A stretch of DNA of 64,000 nucleotides from Vogesella alkaliphila. Lineage in GTDB: Bacteria > Pseudomonadota > Gammaproteobacteria > Burkholderiales > Chromobacteriaceae. Where the stretch lies: contig NZ_BMYW01000004.1 in assembly GCF_014652475.1 (NCBI RefSeq), positions 160,115 through 224,114 on the forward strand, read 5' to 3'. The notes under the pieces were generated by a model. It was not told the DNA's origin. It saw nothing but the letters and a program-made list of their open reading frames with translations, and ran no database searches. Below, piece by piece: positions 1 to 7,498 of the stretch; positions within the stretch are counted from its first letter, which is position 1, and every line of letters starts with the position of its first letter. The translations under genes and the position numbers were made by a program.

Positions 1-290
1 CGCTGCCAGTCACATATCGTCACCGTGGCACTCCCCAGATACGGAGCCAGCAACTGACCCGCACAGGTCGTATTGCCATAGCGCACCAGACAGGTGGCCT
101 CGGTATCTTTCGTGCCGGGCTGCTGTGCCGACAGGTAACGGGCTGCGTCGCGGGTGGCCTTGATCACCGTGTTGTACTGGTAAAACGCCCGCCCGAACTC
201 GGTGATGCCGAAAACGATGAAGATCAGCGGCATCAGCAGGAACGCCATTTCGACGGCAGCAACACCCTGTTGGCGGGAACGCGTTTGCAT
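1..290 (-). CDS. tadE: TadE-like pilus assembly protein (partial, C-terminus cut by window edge)
   Basis: Pseudopilin-like component of the Flp/Tad secretion system, expected in the inner membrane. About 96 residues are visible. The N-terminus is MQTRSRQQGVAAVEMAFLL, the typical TadE pattern of a short basic segment, then A-x-V-E-x-A-F and one hydrophobic helix at about residues 15-31, followed by EFGRAFYQYN and a TRDAARYL stretch. The start at 290 has a GGAGACGACC site just upstream and lies 9 bp after the tadG stop, so the two are co-transcribed. The 3' end lies beyond position 1. Confident as TadE/TadF family; which of the two cannot be told without the rest of the locus. Confidence 0.85.
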   Translation of the reverse strand, partial: MQTRSRQQGVAAVEMAFLLMPLIFIVFGITEFGRAFYQYNTVIKATRDAARYLSAQQPGTKDTEATCLVRYGNTTCAGQLLAPYLGSATVTICDWQ

Positions 291-299
291 GGTCGTCTC

Positions 300-1583
300 C
301 TATCGCGCCAACGCCGGCACTTTGGGACCAATACCACCACCGGCCCCCGGCAGGCCCAGCGTGGCGCACGGGTTGCCCGGCACGTCAGCCTGACCACGGT
401 ATTCGACAAAGGTCTCTTCCCCAGGCCCTTCCATCGGCTGCAACATCAGCACGCAGGCAAACTTCTGGATGGGGACAGTTTGTGAGCTGCTCCAGCCATC
501 ACAGTTGACAATCGGCATCAGTGCCAAGCGCCGGTCGGCACCATTGCTATCCAGCTGCGCCGAGGTAGCGCTGCTTGGGTTACCAGTCAAATCAAGGCCC
601 GCAGCAACATCGCCTTGGTAAATGGTATTGGCAACCCTTGCCGCCAGAAAATTGGACGTTGTACCGGATGTGCCGTTGTAGGCGTTGAACTGACTGGTCC
701 AGGATGTCGCGGTGTAGGCAAAGCCAGTGAAATCTGGCGGCGCATTGCCAACGTTATCGCTGCCCTGGTACAAGCCGAAGCGGGTATTCCAGGCCTTGGC
801 AATGGATTGCTGCATACCAGTCTGGCCTACCGGATTGCTGACGGTCAGGTCGCACTGCCCCGATCCGGTCAACAGGTTGGACAGTTCAACGGCACCGCCA
901 TTAGGTGGCGAAAAATCAATGAGATTGAAGCTGCCGGTAAAGCCGCCTCCGGCAGTGAAACGGCTGCCATACCACTTGCCGACACAAAAGCCATGACTGT
1001 CAGGCGTCGTGCCATCAGGGCAAGTAGTAGGTGTGGATGGCAAATAAGGCGGGGTTTGTGAACACAGCCCCACCGGAATGGCGCAATTGGTCTGCGATGG
1101 CGACAGGGCGGCCACCGCATGGGCAGTCACCGTTTGCGCGCCAGCCCCCATGACCTGCATGAACCAAGGCATGATGCCGGTCTGTGGCAGGGTGCACTTG
1201 GCATACTTCATGTTCGGAATGCTGGCTGCCGCCACCGCATTTTTGGTGAAATAGGTGCCGGTCAGCGTTTCACTGAAAGTGACGTCACTATTGACCAGGA
1301 TTGAAACTGCATCGCCCTGGAAGTCGACATTATTACGCTGCCCGACGGTGATGCCGGCACTTTCCGCCCGGTTGAGCGACTCGGCATCGCCTTTCAGCTC
1401 CGCCGCCGCCGCCAGCGCACAAGCATCTGCTGCGTTGCTCAGTTCGGTCTTGGTGATGAACAGCCGCCCGAGGTCAGCGACCAGCCCCAGAAAGCCGACC
1501 AGCACAACAATACATAGCCCGACGATGATGGCTACCGCGCCCTTCTGATATCGCCGGCCCGGTAGCTTGCCTGTGCGTTTCAT
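300..1583 (-). CDS. tadG: TadG-like Flp pilus assembly protein
   Basis: 427 residues. A basic start (MKRTGKLPGRRYQKG) runs into AVAIIVGLCIVVLVGFLGL and ADLGRL, the N-terminal helix of the TadE/TadG family. The long remainder is probably periplasmic, with scattered cysteines and no obvious von Willebrand domain ligand set that I can confirm. TadG proteins are membrane-anchored pseudopilin-related factors needed for Flp pilus biogenesis. GAGGTGGCGTT precedes the ATG. It sits between the small lipoprotein (52 bp upstream) and tadE (9 bp downstream) in one minus-strand operon. In many Tad loci TadG comes last; here it precedes tadE. Confidence 0.82.
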   Translation of the reverse strand: MKRTGKLPGRRYQKGAVAIIVGLCIVVLVGFLGLVADLGRLFITKTELSNAADACALAAAAELKGDAESLNRAESAGITVGQRNNVDFQGDAVSILVNSDVTFSETLTGTYFTKNAVAAASIPNMKYAKCTLPQTGIMPWFMQVMGAGAQTVTAHAVAALSPSQTNCAIPVGLCSQTPPYLPSTPTTCPDGTTPDSHGFCVGKWYGSRFTAGGGFTGSFNLIDFSPPNGGAVELSNLLTGSGQCDLTVSNPVGQTGMQQSIAKAWNTRFGLYQGSDNVGNAPPDFTGFAYTATSWTSQFNAYNGTSGTTSNFLAARVANTIYQGDVAAGLDLTGNPSSATSAQLDSNGADRRLALMPIVNCDGWSSSQTVPIQKFACVLMLQPMEGPGEETFVEYRGQADVPGNPCATLGLPGAGGGIGPKVPALAR

Positions 1584-1635
1584 AACGCCACCTCATGCAT
1601 CTGATCCTGAAACCAAATGGGGAAACAAGGCGGGG

Positions 1636-1923
1636 CTATTTGCCTCCGCCACCCAACACGTCAATGGTGAGAATGCCGGCTGTGGAAGGCGGCTTCTGGA
1701 ACGACTCGTGGTAGCGATCCACGCTGTCTTTGGCCGCCACACCGTCGATACCGGTAACCGGGTCCATATTCTGGGACGCATCCGGATTGATGGTCTGCTG
1801 CGCCTTGGCCATGTTGACGGCTTCGCCGAAGCGGCTATCCAGATACGGTGTCGACGAACAGGCCGTCAGCAGGGAGGCCAGCAATACGGTGCGGGTAATC
1901 ATCACCAGTTTGTAAGTTTGCAT
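1636..1923 (-). CDS. small Tad-locus lipoprotein
   Basis: 95 residues with a lipoprotein signal: a hydrophobic segment at residues 13-21 ending in a lipobox LLTAC, so Cys22 would be lipidated after cleavage. The mature part is short, hydrophilic and ends in a glycine-rich tail. A perfect AGGAGG lies 8 bp before the ATG, and the start is 12 bp after the secretin stop, so it is an operon member. By position it may assist secretin outer-membrane insertion or stability, as small lipoproteins (RcpB/CpaD or pilotin-like) do elsewhere. I see no sequence motif that proves this. Confidence 0.7.
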   Translation of the reverse strand: MQTYKLVMITRTVLLASLLTACSSTPYLDSRFGEAVNMAKAQQTINPDASQNMDPVTGIDGVAAKDSVDRYHESFQKPPSTAGILTIDVLGGGGK

Positions 1924-1935
1924 GACTTGGCCTCC

Positions 1936-3510
1936 TTATTTCACTTCAAAGCCGGATGGCGCTTGAGGAGCTTGTGGCGGGGCTGCCGGCGTAGCGCTTT
2001 CGCCGGAACTGCTGCCTGCGGCGGCGGGCGGCTTGCCCTCCATCTTGCCGCCGAGGAAGAACTCAGCCCGGTTTGGCGGGGTGTAGTTGTCGGTCGGCAA
2101 GGCGTAGTTTGGTGGCAGCGGTTTCACCAGCCGCGGGGTGACCACGAAGATCAGCTCGGTCTTGTCGGTCTGGAAGCTGCTGCTGCGGAACAGGGCACCC
2201 AGGATCGGGATTTCACCCAGCAGTGGGAAGGCGCTGATATTGGTGGTGACGTTGTTCTTGATCAGGCCGCCGATGGCGAAGCTCTGGCCATCGCGCAGTT
2301 GCACGGTGGTCGCGGCGCGGCGGGTGGTGAACGACGGCAAAATGGCGGTGCCGTTGAGACCGGTGATATTAACGCCGCTGGCATTCAGCTCGGACACCTC
2401 CGGCGCGACCTTCAAGTTGATCCTGCCGCCATCCAGCACGGTCGGGGTAAAGCGCAGGGCCACGCCGAACTCTTTTTCTTCCAGGGTAATGGTCTGGCCA
2501 CCGGTGCCACTGTTCTGCGCCACCGGGATGAATATCTTGCCACCGGCGAGGAAGCTCCCTTCCTGGCCACTGATCGCCATCACGGTCGGCTCGGCCAGTA
2601 CCTTGACCAGGCCATCATCGTGCTGGCCATCGATCTTGAAGCTGCGCGGGTTGGAGGTACTGCTATTGGAGCCGCCCAACAACAGCCCGATAGCGTTGGA
2701 CGCGTTGCCGGACAGGAAGTTGGTGTCCCAGTTAAAGCTCCAGCCGCCGTGGTTCAGCACCCCGGCCAGGTTGATGCCGACCTGGTCCAGCAGCTTTTTC
2801 GAGATTTCCGCCACTTTGACTTCCAGCATCACCTGCTGCGGCGCATCCACCGACAGCATGTTGATGACCTTGGATTGACCGGCATAGGCTGCGGCCAACG
2901 TCATGGCCTTGTCGACGCGGGTCGAGTCCGCCACGCTACCGGTCAGCACCAGAGAATCGGAGGCGGCGCTGACCTTGATGCGGCTACCCTCGCCAGCCAG
3001 CATGTCGTTGAGCGAGCTTTGCAGCGAGGCGGTATCCACCCCGACGGTGACATCGACCAGCATGCACTGCCCGGTACGGCTCAGCAGGATGATATTGGTC
3101 GAGCCGACACTCTTGCCCAGTAGGTAGATTTCGCTCGGACTCAGCAAGATCACATCCAGCCCGGCCACCCCCGCGTTGGCCTTGCCTTCCGGAGCCTTCT
3201 TGTCGTCGCCATCCGCACCTTCCTTGGGCTGTGCCGCTTGTGTGCCCGCCGGGTTACCCAGCAGGATGCGACTAACCGGTGAGGTCGTCTTCAGGCGGAA
3301 GGACTTGCCGACGGTGACGTTGACCATCGGTGCCGACTCGATGGTATTGCACGGTGTCGTGGCCGCCGGTTTCGGTGTAATGGTTGCCGCTTTCGGCGAA
3401 ACCGTGGCTGCCTGGGCCTGTGCGGCCCACATCATCATGCAGCAGGTGGCGATTGCCATCGCACCAAGATTCAGGCGGGGCAAGCGTGCTTCGACAGGTT
3501 TCTTTTTCAT
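1936..3510 (-). CDS. rcpA: Flp pilus outer-membrane secretin RcpA/CpaC
   Basis: 524 residues. A signal peptide spans residues 1-35 (basic start, hydrophobic core, AQAQA cleavage region). The N-terminal domain has the VTVGKSFRL pattern of CpaC-like secretins, then a BON-like segment (about 160-225) and a secretin core (about 230-460) with QVMLEVKVAEISK, EFGVALRFTPTV and the TELIFVVTPRLV signature. The C-terminal 60 residues are Pro/Ala-rich and low complexity. It forms the outer-membrane channel for the Flp pilus. GGAG lies about 9 bp before the ATG. Start lies 42 bp downstream of the rcpC stop. Confidence 0.93.
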   Translation of the reverse strand: MKKKPVEARLPRLNLGAMAIATCCMMMWAAQAQAATVSPKAATITPKPAATTPCNTIESAPMVNVTVGKSFRLKTTSPVSRILLGNPAGTQAAQPKEGADGDDKKAPEGKANAGVAGLDVILLSPSEIYLLGKSVGSTNIILLSRTGQCMLVDVTVGVDTASLQSSLNDMLAGEGSRIKVSAASDSLVLTGSVADSTRVDKAMTLAAAYAGQSKVINMLSVDAPQQVMLEVKVAEISKKLLDQVGINLAGVLNHGGWSFNWDTNFLSGNASNAIGLLLGGSNSSTSNPRSFKIDGQHDDGLVKVLAEPTVMAISGQEGSFLAGGKIFIPVAQNSGTGGQTITLEEKEFGVALRFTPTVLDGGRINLKVAPEVSELNASGVNITGLNGTAILPSFTTRRAATTVQLRDGQSFAIGGLIKNNVTTNISAFPLLGEIPILGALFRSSSFQTDKTELIFVVTPRLVKPLPPNYALPTDNYTPPNRAEFFLGGKMEGKPPAAAGSSSGESATPAAPPQAPQAPSGFEVK

Positions 3511-3552
3511 TATGACTTTACTCCCTAACGAATTGGGCTGGATGTCTGACAG

Positions 3553-4440
3553 TTAGAAACACTCGGTATGTCGAGACGTGCCGCTGACGATTTCTACACA
3601 GTTCGGGGTTGCTGCAGCCGAGGTTGACTTGGCTGGTGCAGGCCGTTTCACGGCAACCTTTTTCACCACCCGCTTGGCCACCGGTTTGCTGGCCACCACC
3701 GGCTTGGCGACCGGAGCCGGTTCTTCCTCGCCTCGCAGGAGAATCTGCTTGGTAATGCCAGAGGTTTCTACCGGTTTGGGGTCAACCTGATTGCGCAATA
3801 CTAGGGACAAGGTGCCGACACTGCGCGCCAGATCCAGCTTCTCTGCCTGTTCCGGGGTGACTTCCAGTGTCACGGCATTGACCACCTTGGGTTTGGTATC
3901 GTCACGGCTGGCTTCCTGCGCCACCGCCAGCACCAGGATGTGCTCCAGCACGATCTTGGAAATACTCAGATCGACCTTTTCCTTGGTATTGGCTTTGGCA
4001 TCATCTGTGGTATTGACGAGGATATCGACATAGTTGCCAGGCAAGGCAAAGCCCGCTACGCCGATCACGTCGTTAACCCGCACCGTCATCGCACGCTTGC
4101 CTTCCATCACCACTGCAGACAGACCGCCCTTGGTGCCTACCGGTGCCAGTTTCGATTCCAGAATGGCCTCGCCGCGTAGCACGCTGGTTTTCAGCACCCG
4201 GCCGTCCAGCGCCTGCGGATCGACAATCGCGCCATCGGGAATGCTGCCGCTTGGCCAGTCAACCAGCCGCAACATCTCCGGCGTCAGCTTGGAGCCAAGA
4301 TCGACATCCACCGCCGCGATGACCACTTTCTGGGCGGAAACACTGGTCTGCTTGTTGATCCATTGCGATGCCATCACCACGGCCACCAGGCCGACGATGA
4401 TGGACACCACGATCATTGCTATCGCTCTTGGGTTTTTCAC
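3553..4440 (-). CDS. rcpC: Flp pilus assembly protein RcpC/CpaB
   Basis: 295 residues. One membrane helix at about residues 7-25, then a SAF-type domain (about 40-105) with VVIAAVDVDLGSKLTPEML and the ILESKLAP motif, then an RcpC/CpaB domain containing AMTVRVNDVIGVAGFALPGNYVDIL, the family's most conserved block. The C-terminal tail is Lys/Ala/Pro-rich and ends in CVEIVSGTSRHTECF. RcpC is a periplasmic partner of the secretin. AGAAGG lies upstream of the ATG. It is followed by rcpA, the usual order in Tad loci. Confidence 0.93.
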   Translation of the reverse strand: MKNPRAIAMIVVSIIVGLVAVVMASQWINKQTSVSAQKVVIAAVDVDLGSKLTPEMLRLVDWPSGSIPDGAIVDPQALDGRVLKTSVLRGEAILESKLAPVGTKGGLSAVVMEGKRAMTVRVNDVIGVAGFALPGNYVDILVNTTDDAKANTKEKVDLSISKIVLEHILVLAVAQEASRDDTKPKVVNAVTLEVTPEQAEKLDLARSVGTLSLVLRNQVDPKPVETSGITKQILLRGEEEPAPVAKPVVASKPVAKRVVKKVAVKRPAPAKSTSAAATPNCVEIVSGTSRHTECF

Positions 4441-4491
4441 TGCCTTCTCCCCACACTTGATTAACAGCTCAAGCCAGGTCGCAACCGCAAC

Positions 4492-5802
4492 CTATCCCTT
4501 GGTGTAGTAGTTTTCCCATGCCCACGTCAGCAACTCCTCGCTCAGCTCCGGCTTGATACCCTGGTAAAAGGTGAAGTCGCGGATCTGTTCCAGCAAATCG
4601 CGTGGAATACAGGCGAGGAGGGGTTTGTCGTGCTTGCCGTGCAATTCATCAATCACAAACCGCAACCCCTGTTCGGTAAAAGGAATGCCCAAACGGGTGC
4701 AGTTCTGTTCGAAAATCGCGCGGTAGTCCTCTTCCTCAAGCTTGCCGATGTAAATCTTGTAACCAAGCCGGCGCAGGAATGCCTCGTCGGCCAGTGTGCT
4801 TGGTGGAATGTTGCTGGAGAAAATCACGATCACGTCGAATGGCACCATGAACTTGGTACCGGTGTGCAGCGCCAGATAGTCCACCCGACGATCCAGCGGC
4901 ACAATCCAGCGATTCATCAGCATTTGCGGCGAAACCAGCTGCCGCCCCAGGTCATCGATGATCAGCAAGCCATTGTTGGCCTTGACCTGTGGTGGTGCCT
5001 GGTAAAAGCGGGTGCTCTCGTCAAAGTCCAGATCCAGCATCGACAGTGTCAATTCGCCCCCGGTGATCACCACCGGGCGCTTGCACTCCACCCAGCGCGC
5101 ATCATGCAGCGGCCCTTTGTCCAGCGAACTGCCACTGTGACTGCTGACTACTGGCTGGTGTACCAGCGGATCGAACAGCTGGATCACTTCGCTATCCACC
5201 AGTACGGCATAAGGAATGGTGCAGTTGCCGGTCAGCAGGGTGGCCAGGTGCTCGGAAACATAGGTCTTACCGCTGCCGGGAGGTCCGTATACCAGGATTG
5301 CCCGGCCGGAGTTCATCGCGGCGCCAAGCTGATTCATGGTGCTCTGGCGCAGGACGAACCCTTTGAAGCCTTCGGCCACCAGCTCTTTGGTGACCTTCAT
5401 GTTCGCCACCGACTGGCGATGCACTGCGTCGTTATAGGCCTGCAGCGTTACCGGAACAGGGCCGGCGTAATGGCTTTTTTGCAGGAAGGTCTGGGTACGG
5501 TTGCGGCCAACGTCGGTCAGCGTGTAGGCGATGGTGGCTTCTGTCTCGTTACGGCCGGACACCTCACACAGCTGTTCGCTGCGCATGAAGGCCAACAACG
5601 GCTCCAGCACGCCGATGGGGAGCTTGGTGTGGTTGACCAGATCAACCAACCGGGTCTGGCCGTGAAAGAAGAGGGTCTTGCAGAGCAGCTCCACCAGAAA
5701 CAGGAAATCCAGCCCGGTTTCTTTTACAGTCTGCGGAGCACGGGGCAAAAGGTCGCGAGGAGGAGTGCCGCCCTGTAATTCCAAGCCATCGGGATTGAAC
5801 AT
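4492..5802 (-). CDS. AAA-type ATPase in the Tad locus, role unknown
   Basis: About 436 residues. The N-terminal 130 residues look like a winged-helix region. A AAA core follows with Walker A GPPGSGKT (about 173-180), Walker B LLIIDDLG (about 279-286), a sensor segment around IFSSNIPPSTL and an arginine-containing FLRRLGYKIYI. Start choice: GAGAGGAGG overlaps an upstream ATG, so the ATG at 5802, six bases after it, is preferred to 5823. It lies between the prepilin peptidase and rcpC. It is not the secretion ATPase TadA or the ParA-like TadZ; it resembles regulatory or remodelling AAA proteins. Its function in the pilus is inferred from position only. Confidence 0.75.
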   Translation of the reverse strand: MFNPDGLELQGGTPPRDLLPRAPQTVKETGLDFLFLVELLCKTLFFHGQTRLVDLVNHTKLPIGVLEPLLAFMRSEQLCEVSGRNETEATIAYTLTDVGRNRTQTFLQKSHYAGPVPVTLQAYNDAVHRQSVANMKVTKELVAEGFKGFVLRQSTMNQLGAAMNSGRAILVYGPPGSGKTYVSEHLATLLTGNCTIPYAVLVDSEVIQLFDPLVHQPVVSSHSGSSLDKGPLHDARWVECKRPVVITGGELTLSMLDLDFDESTRFYQAPPQVKANNGLLIIDDLGRQLVSPQMLMNRWIVPLDRRVDYLALHTGTKFMVPFDVIVIFSSNIPPSTLADEAFLRRLGYKIYIGKLEEEDYRAIFEQNCTRLGIPFTEQGLRFVIDELHGKHDKPLLACIPRDLLEQIRDFTFYQGIKPELSEELLTWAWENYYTKG

Positions 5803-5852
5803 TTCCATCCTCCTCTCCAACATAAAAACCGAACCGGGTATTTATGCAATGA

Positions 5853-5881
5853 GATATAGCTCAGCAGAAACCATTAACCAA
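5853..5881 (-). promoter_or_regulatory. candidate sigma-70 promoter for the AAA ATPase-rcpC-rcpA operon
   Basis: On the minus strand TTGGTT and TATATC are separated by 17 bp, about 50 bp before the ATPase start, in an AT-rich 190-bp gap (5803-5997) between tadV and the ATPase. Match is 4/6 and 5/6 by eye. The gap holds no other open frame with a ribosome-binding site. Confidence 0.4.
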
Positions 5882-5997
5882 GAATAATTTTTTGACCACC
5901 AATTAACAAAAAATGCACACAATAAAACTGCGCAAGTGTTAACTGGCGCATTGAGTTTTTAATGAAAATGCCTCTCAAGAATCACAAACCACCAAAA

Positions 5998-6567
5998 TCA
6001 GATCCCTTGCCAAACAAGATAGCCCGCCGTGCCAATGGCAATCGCCATGGCATAAGGCAGGGTTCCCACCGAATTCACCATCACAGAATCAGCCGGCAGT
6101 TTGTCACTGGTTAGCCTGATAGCGCCTGGCATCAGCATGAAGATGCTGTTTCTCAGCATTTGGCGGACAGCCTTCATTTTCAACGAGAAAGCCAAGGACA
6201 ACACGCCGCCAGCCAACAATGTACACAGCACCACACCAAAGATAGCTGGCGAGCCGGTAAAACATCCGACCATGGCCATCAATTTGACATCCCCCGCTCC
6301 CATGACGCGTAATAGATAAAGCGGCAGGAATAAACCGAACCCGAACAACAAACCCTTGAGCGCAGACAAAAACCCGTCACCACCCGGCAAGAAGGCCTGT
6401 ACCAGCAGCCCGACAACCATGCCGGCAAGGACCAGTTTATTTGGAATTTTTCTGCTCGCCATATCGGTAAAAACGGCAGCGAGGAGGAATCCAGCAAGCA
6501 GACCCAACCTCGCCCCGAATAGCAGACTGATTCCAATGGCAGCTAGCCAGGTGAAAATCGTTGTCAA
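5998..6567 (-). CDS. tadV: type IV prepilin peptidase TadV/CpaA
   Basis: 189 residues, highly hydrophobic, with about six membrane segments. The two A24-family catalytic aspartates are in place: Asp35 in FTDMASRKIPN and Asp93 in the GAGDVKL motif. The length and absence of the N-terminal methylase domain mark the short TadV/CpaA class, which cleaves Flp prepilins at the cytoplasmic face. The start codon is TTG (complement of 6565-6567), preceded by GGGGAAGTAA; no ATG fits better. It starts 28 bp downstream of the Flp pilin gene. Confidence 0.92.
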   Translation of the reverse strand: MTTIFTWLAAIGISLLFGARLGLLAGFLLAAVFTDMASRKIPNKLVLAGMVVGLLVQAFLPGGDGFLSALKGLLFGFGLFLPLYLLRVMGAGDVKLMAMVGCFTGSPAIFGVVLCTLLAGGVLSLAFSLKMKAVRQMLRNSIFMLMPGAIRLTSDKLPADSVMVNSVGTLPYAMAIAIGTAGYLVWQGI

Positions 6568-6595
6568 TTACTTCCCCTTGAAACGAACAACAACG

Positions 6596-6781
6596 TCAGG
6601 CCAAGGCTGCCGCCAGTTCTGCTGCAATATTATTGAATACCAGCTCCAGGTTATCACCCACAGCGCCAACCGAAGCAATGATCACGACGGCAATCAGCGC
6701 AGCAATCAGGCCATATTCAATGGCTGTCACACCATCTTCGTCCTGGATAAAACGTTTGAATGTCAATGCGAGCTTATCCAT
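6596..6781 (-). CDS. flp: Flp-family type IVb pilin
   Basis: 61 residues. A prepilin leader MDKLALTFKRFIQDEDG is followed by the mature start VTAIEYGLIAALIAVVI: cleavage after Gly17, Glu at +5 and Tyr at +6, the Flp signature. A short C-terminal part ends in an alanine-rich tail. The start at 6781 is chosen because GGAGGTTTTGGAA precedes it; the frame stays open upstream to 6913 but without a site. Adjacent to tadV, and one of two Flp pilins in the locus. Confidence 0.93.
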   Translation of the reverse strand: MDKLALTFKRFIQDEDGVTAIEYGLIAALIAVVIIASVGAVGDNLELVFNNIAAELAAALA

Positions 6782-7114
6782 TTCCAAAACCTCCATGGAA
6801 ATTGAACCTAATGGCAGCAACCGCTGCCGTCCGTTTTGCGCCGTCGAGACCCGACGCATGTTTTGTTCAAGCATCCAAACAAACCAGGCTTGACTGGCCT
6901 GCTGCCAGAACACTCAAAACAAATACTGGGCTGCACCTTAAATCACAATCACTGACAGCTTAAACATTATGCTAGTACACCATAGGCAGTGAGCAAGTTA
7001 AGTTTTCAACTTTCCTGCACAGCATCAATTCACAATGACCATCAATTAATTGCAAAATGCATTTTTTAATAAAAAATAGAATGTCAGGCGGATAATACTG
7101 GTTTGGTTTTCACT
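6782..7114. other. intergenic region between the two flp genes
   Basis: About 330 bp, AT-rich from about 6900 to 7090. It must hold the flp (6781) leader and probably its promoter, because no terminator-free read-through is obvious. An AT-rich inverted repeat (ATTTTTTAATAAAAAAT, about 7060-7077) lies downstream of the second pilin gene. No credible open frame was found on either strand. Confidence 0.5.
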
Positions 7115-7309
7115 TCACATGACGTCAGCAACCACTGCTTCAACCTGGTCGGCCACGTTCAGGAACAATGCTTGGACATTTAATCCGACTCCAGTAACAG
7201 CACCTACAATGACAATAGCGATAAGTGCCCCCAGCAGGGCATATTCCATGGCGGTCACGCCATCCTCATCAAGCAAAAACTGGATCAAGTGACAACGATA
7301 CTTGTTCAT
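7115..7309 (-). CDS. flp: second Flp-family type IVb pilin
   Basis: 64 residues with leader MNKYRCHLIQFLLDEDG and mature start VTAMEYALLGALIAIVI: cleavage expected after Gly17 with Glu at +5 and Tyr at +6. GGAG lies seven bases before the ATG. It is diverged from the 6596-6781 pilin in the C-terminal half (EAVVADVM tail instead of an alanine tail), so it may be an alternative major pilin or a minor pilin. A long spacer separates it from the rest of the operon, suggesting independent expression. Confidence 0.92.
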   Translation of the reverse strand: MNKYRCHLIQFLLDEDGVTAMEYALLGALIAIVIVGAVTGVGLNVQALFLNVADQVEAVVADVM

Positions 7310-7371
7310 GATCAGCTCCTGGCTGAACAGCGGTTACAGGAATTCATTCGATAAGCAAGGCCATACACACG

Positions 7372-7400
7372 GTCTTAGATCACCCGCAACATGAAGTCAA
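7372..7400 (-). promoter_or_regulatory. candidate promoter for the second flp gene
   Basis: On the minus strand TTGACT (7395-7400) and TAAGAC (7372-7377) are 17 bp apart, about 65 bp before the pilin start. The -10 is weak, as expected of an activated promoter, and a perfect dyad lies directly upstream of the -35. Confidence 0.4.
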
Positions 7401-7415
7401 ACAATTGCAAATTGT
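7401..7415. promoter_or_regulatory. 15-bp perfect dyad, candidate operator in the flp divergent region
   Basis: ACAATTGCAAATTGT, two 6-bp arms around a 3-bp centre. It abuts the -35 box of the minus-strand flp promoter and covers the -35 of the candidate plus-strand promoter. The regulator is unknown. Confidence 0.45.
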
Positions 7416-7432
7416 ATGGCATCACCTATAGT
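7405..7432 (+). promoter_or_regulatory. candidate promoter for the membrane/glycan module
   Basis: TTGCAA (7405-7410) and TATAGT (7427-7432) with a 16-bp spacer, about 65 bp before the gene at 7499. It overlaps the dyad at 7401-7415, so the two divergent transcripts may share a regulator. Confidence 0.4.
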
Positions 7433-7498
7433 GCATTCCGGGGTAGAGAAAAATCATTTGTTAGCCTTTGCGTAAAGCCACTAGGGGGAATTTAAATC

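Noticed and set aside
1567..3123. Long plus-strand open frame opposite the secretin gene
   Set aside because: His/Gln/Arg-rich antisense composition with no domain; the minus strand encodes a clear RcpA secretin.
4630..5778. Long plus-strand open frame opposite the AAA ATPase
   Set aside because: Low-complexity antisense composition; Walker motifs are on the minus strand.
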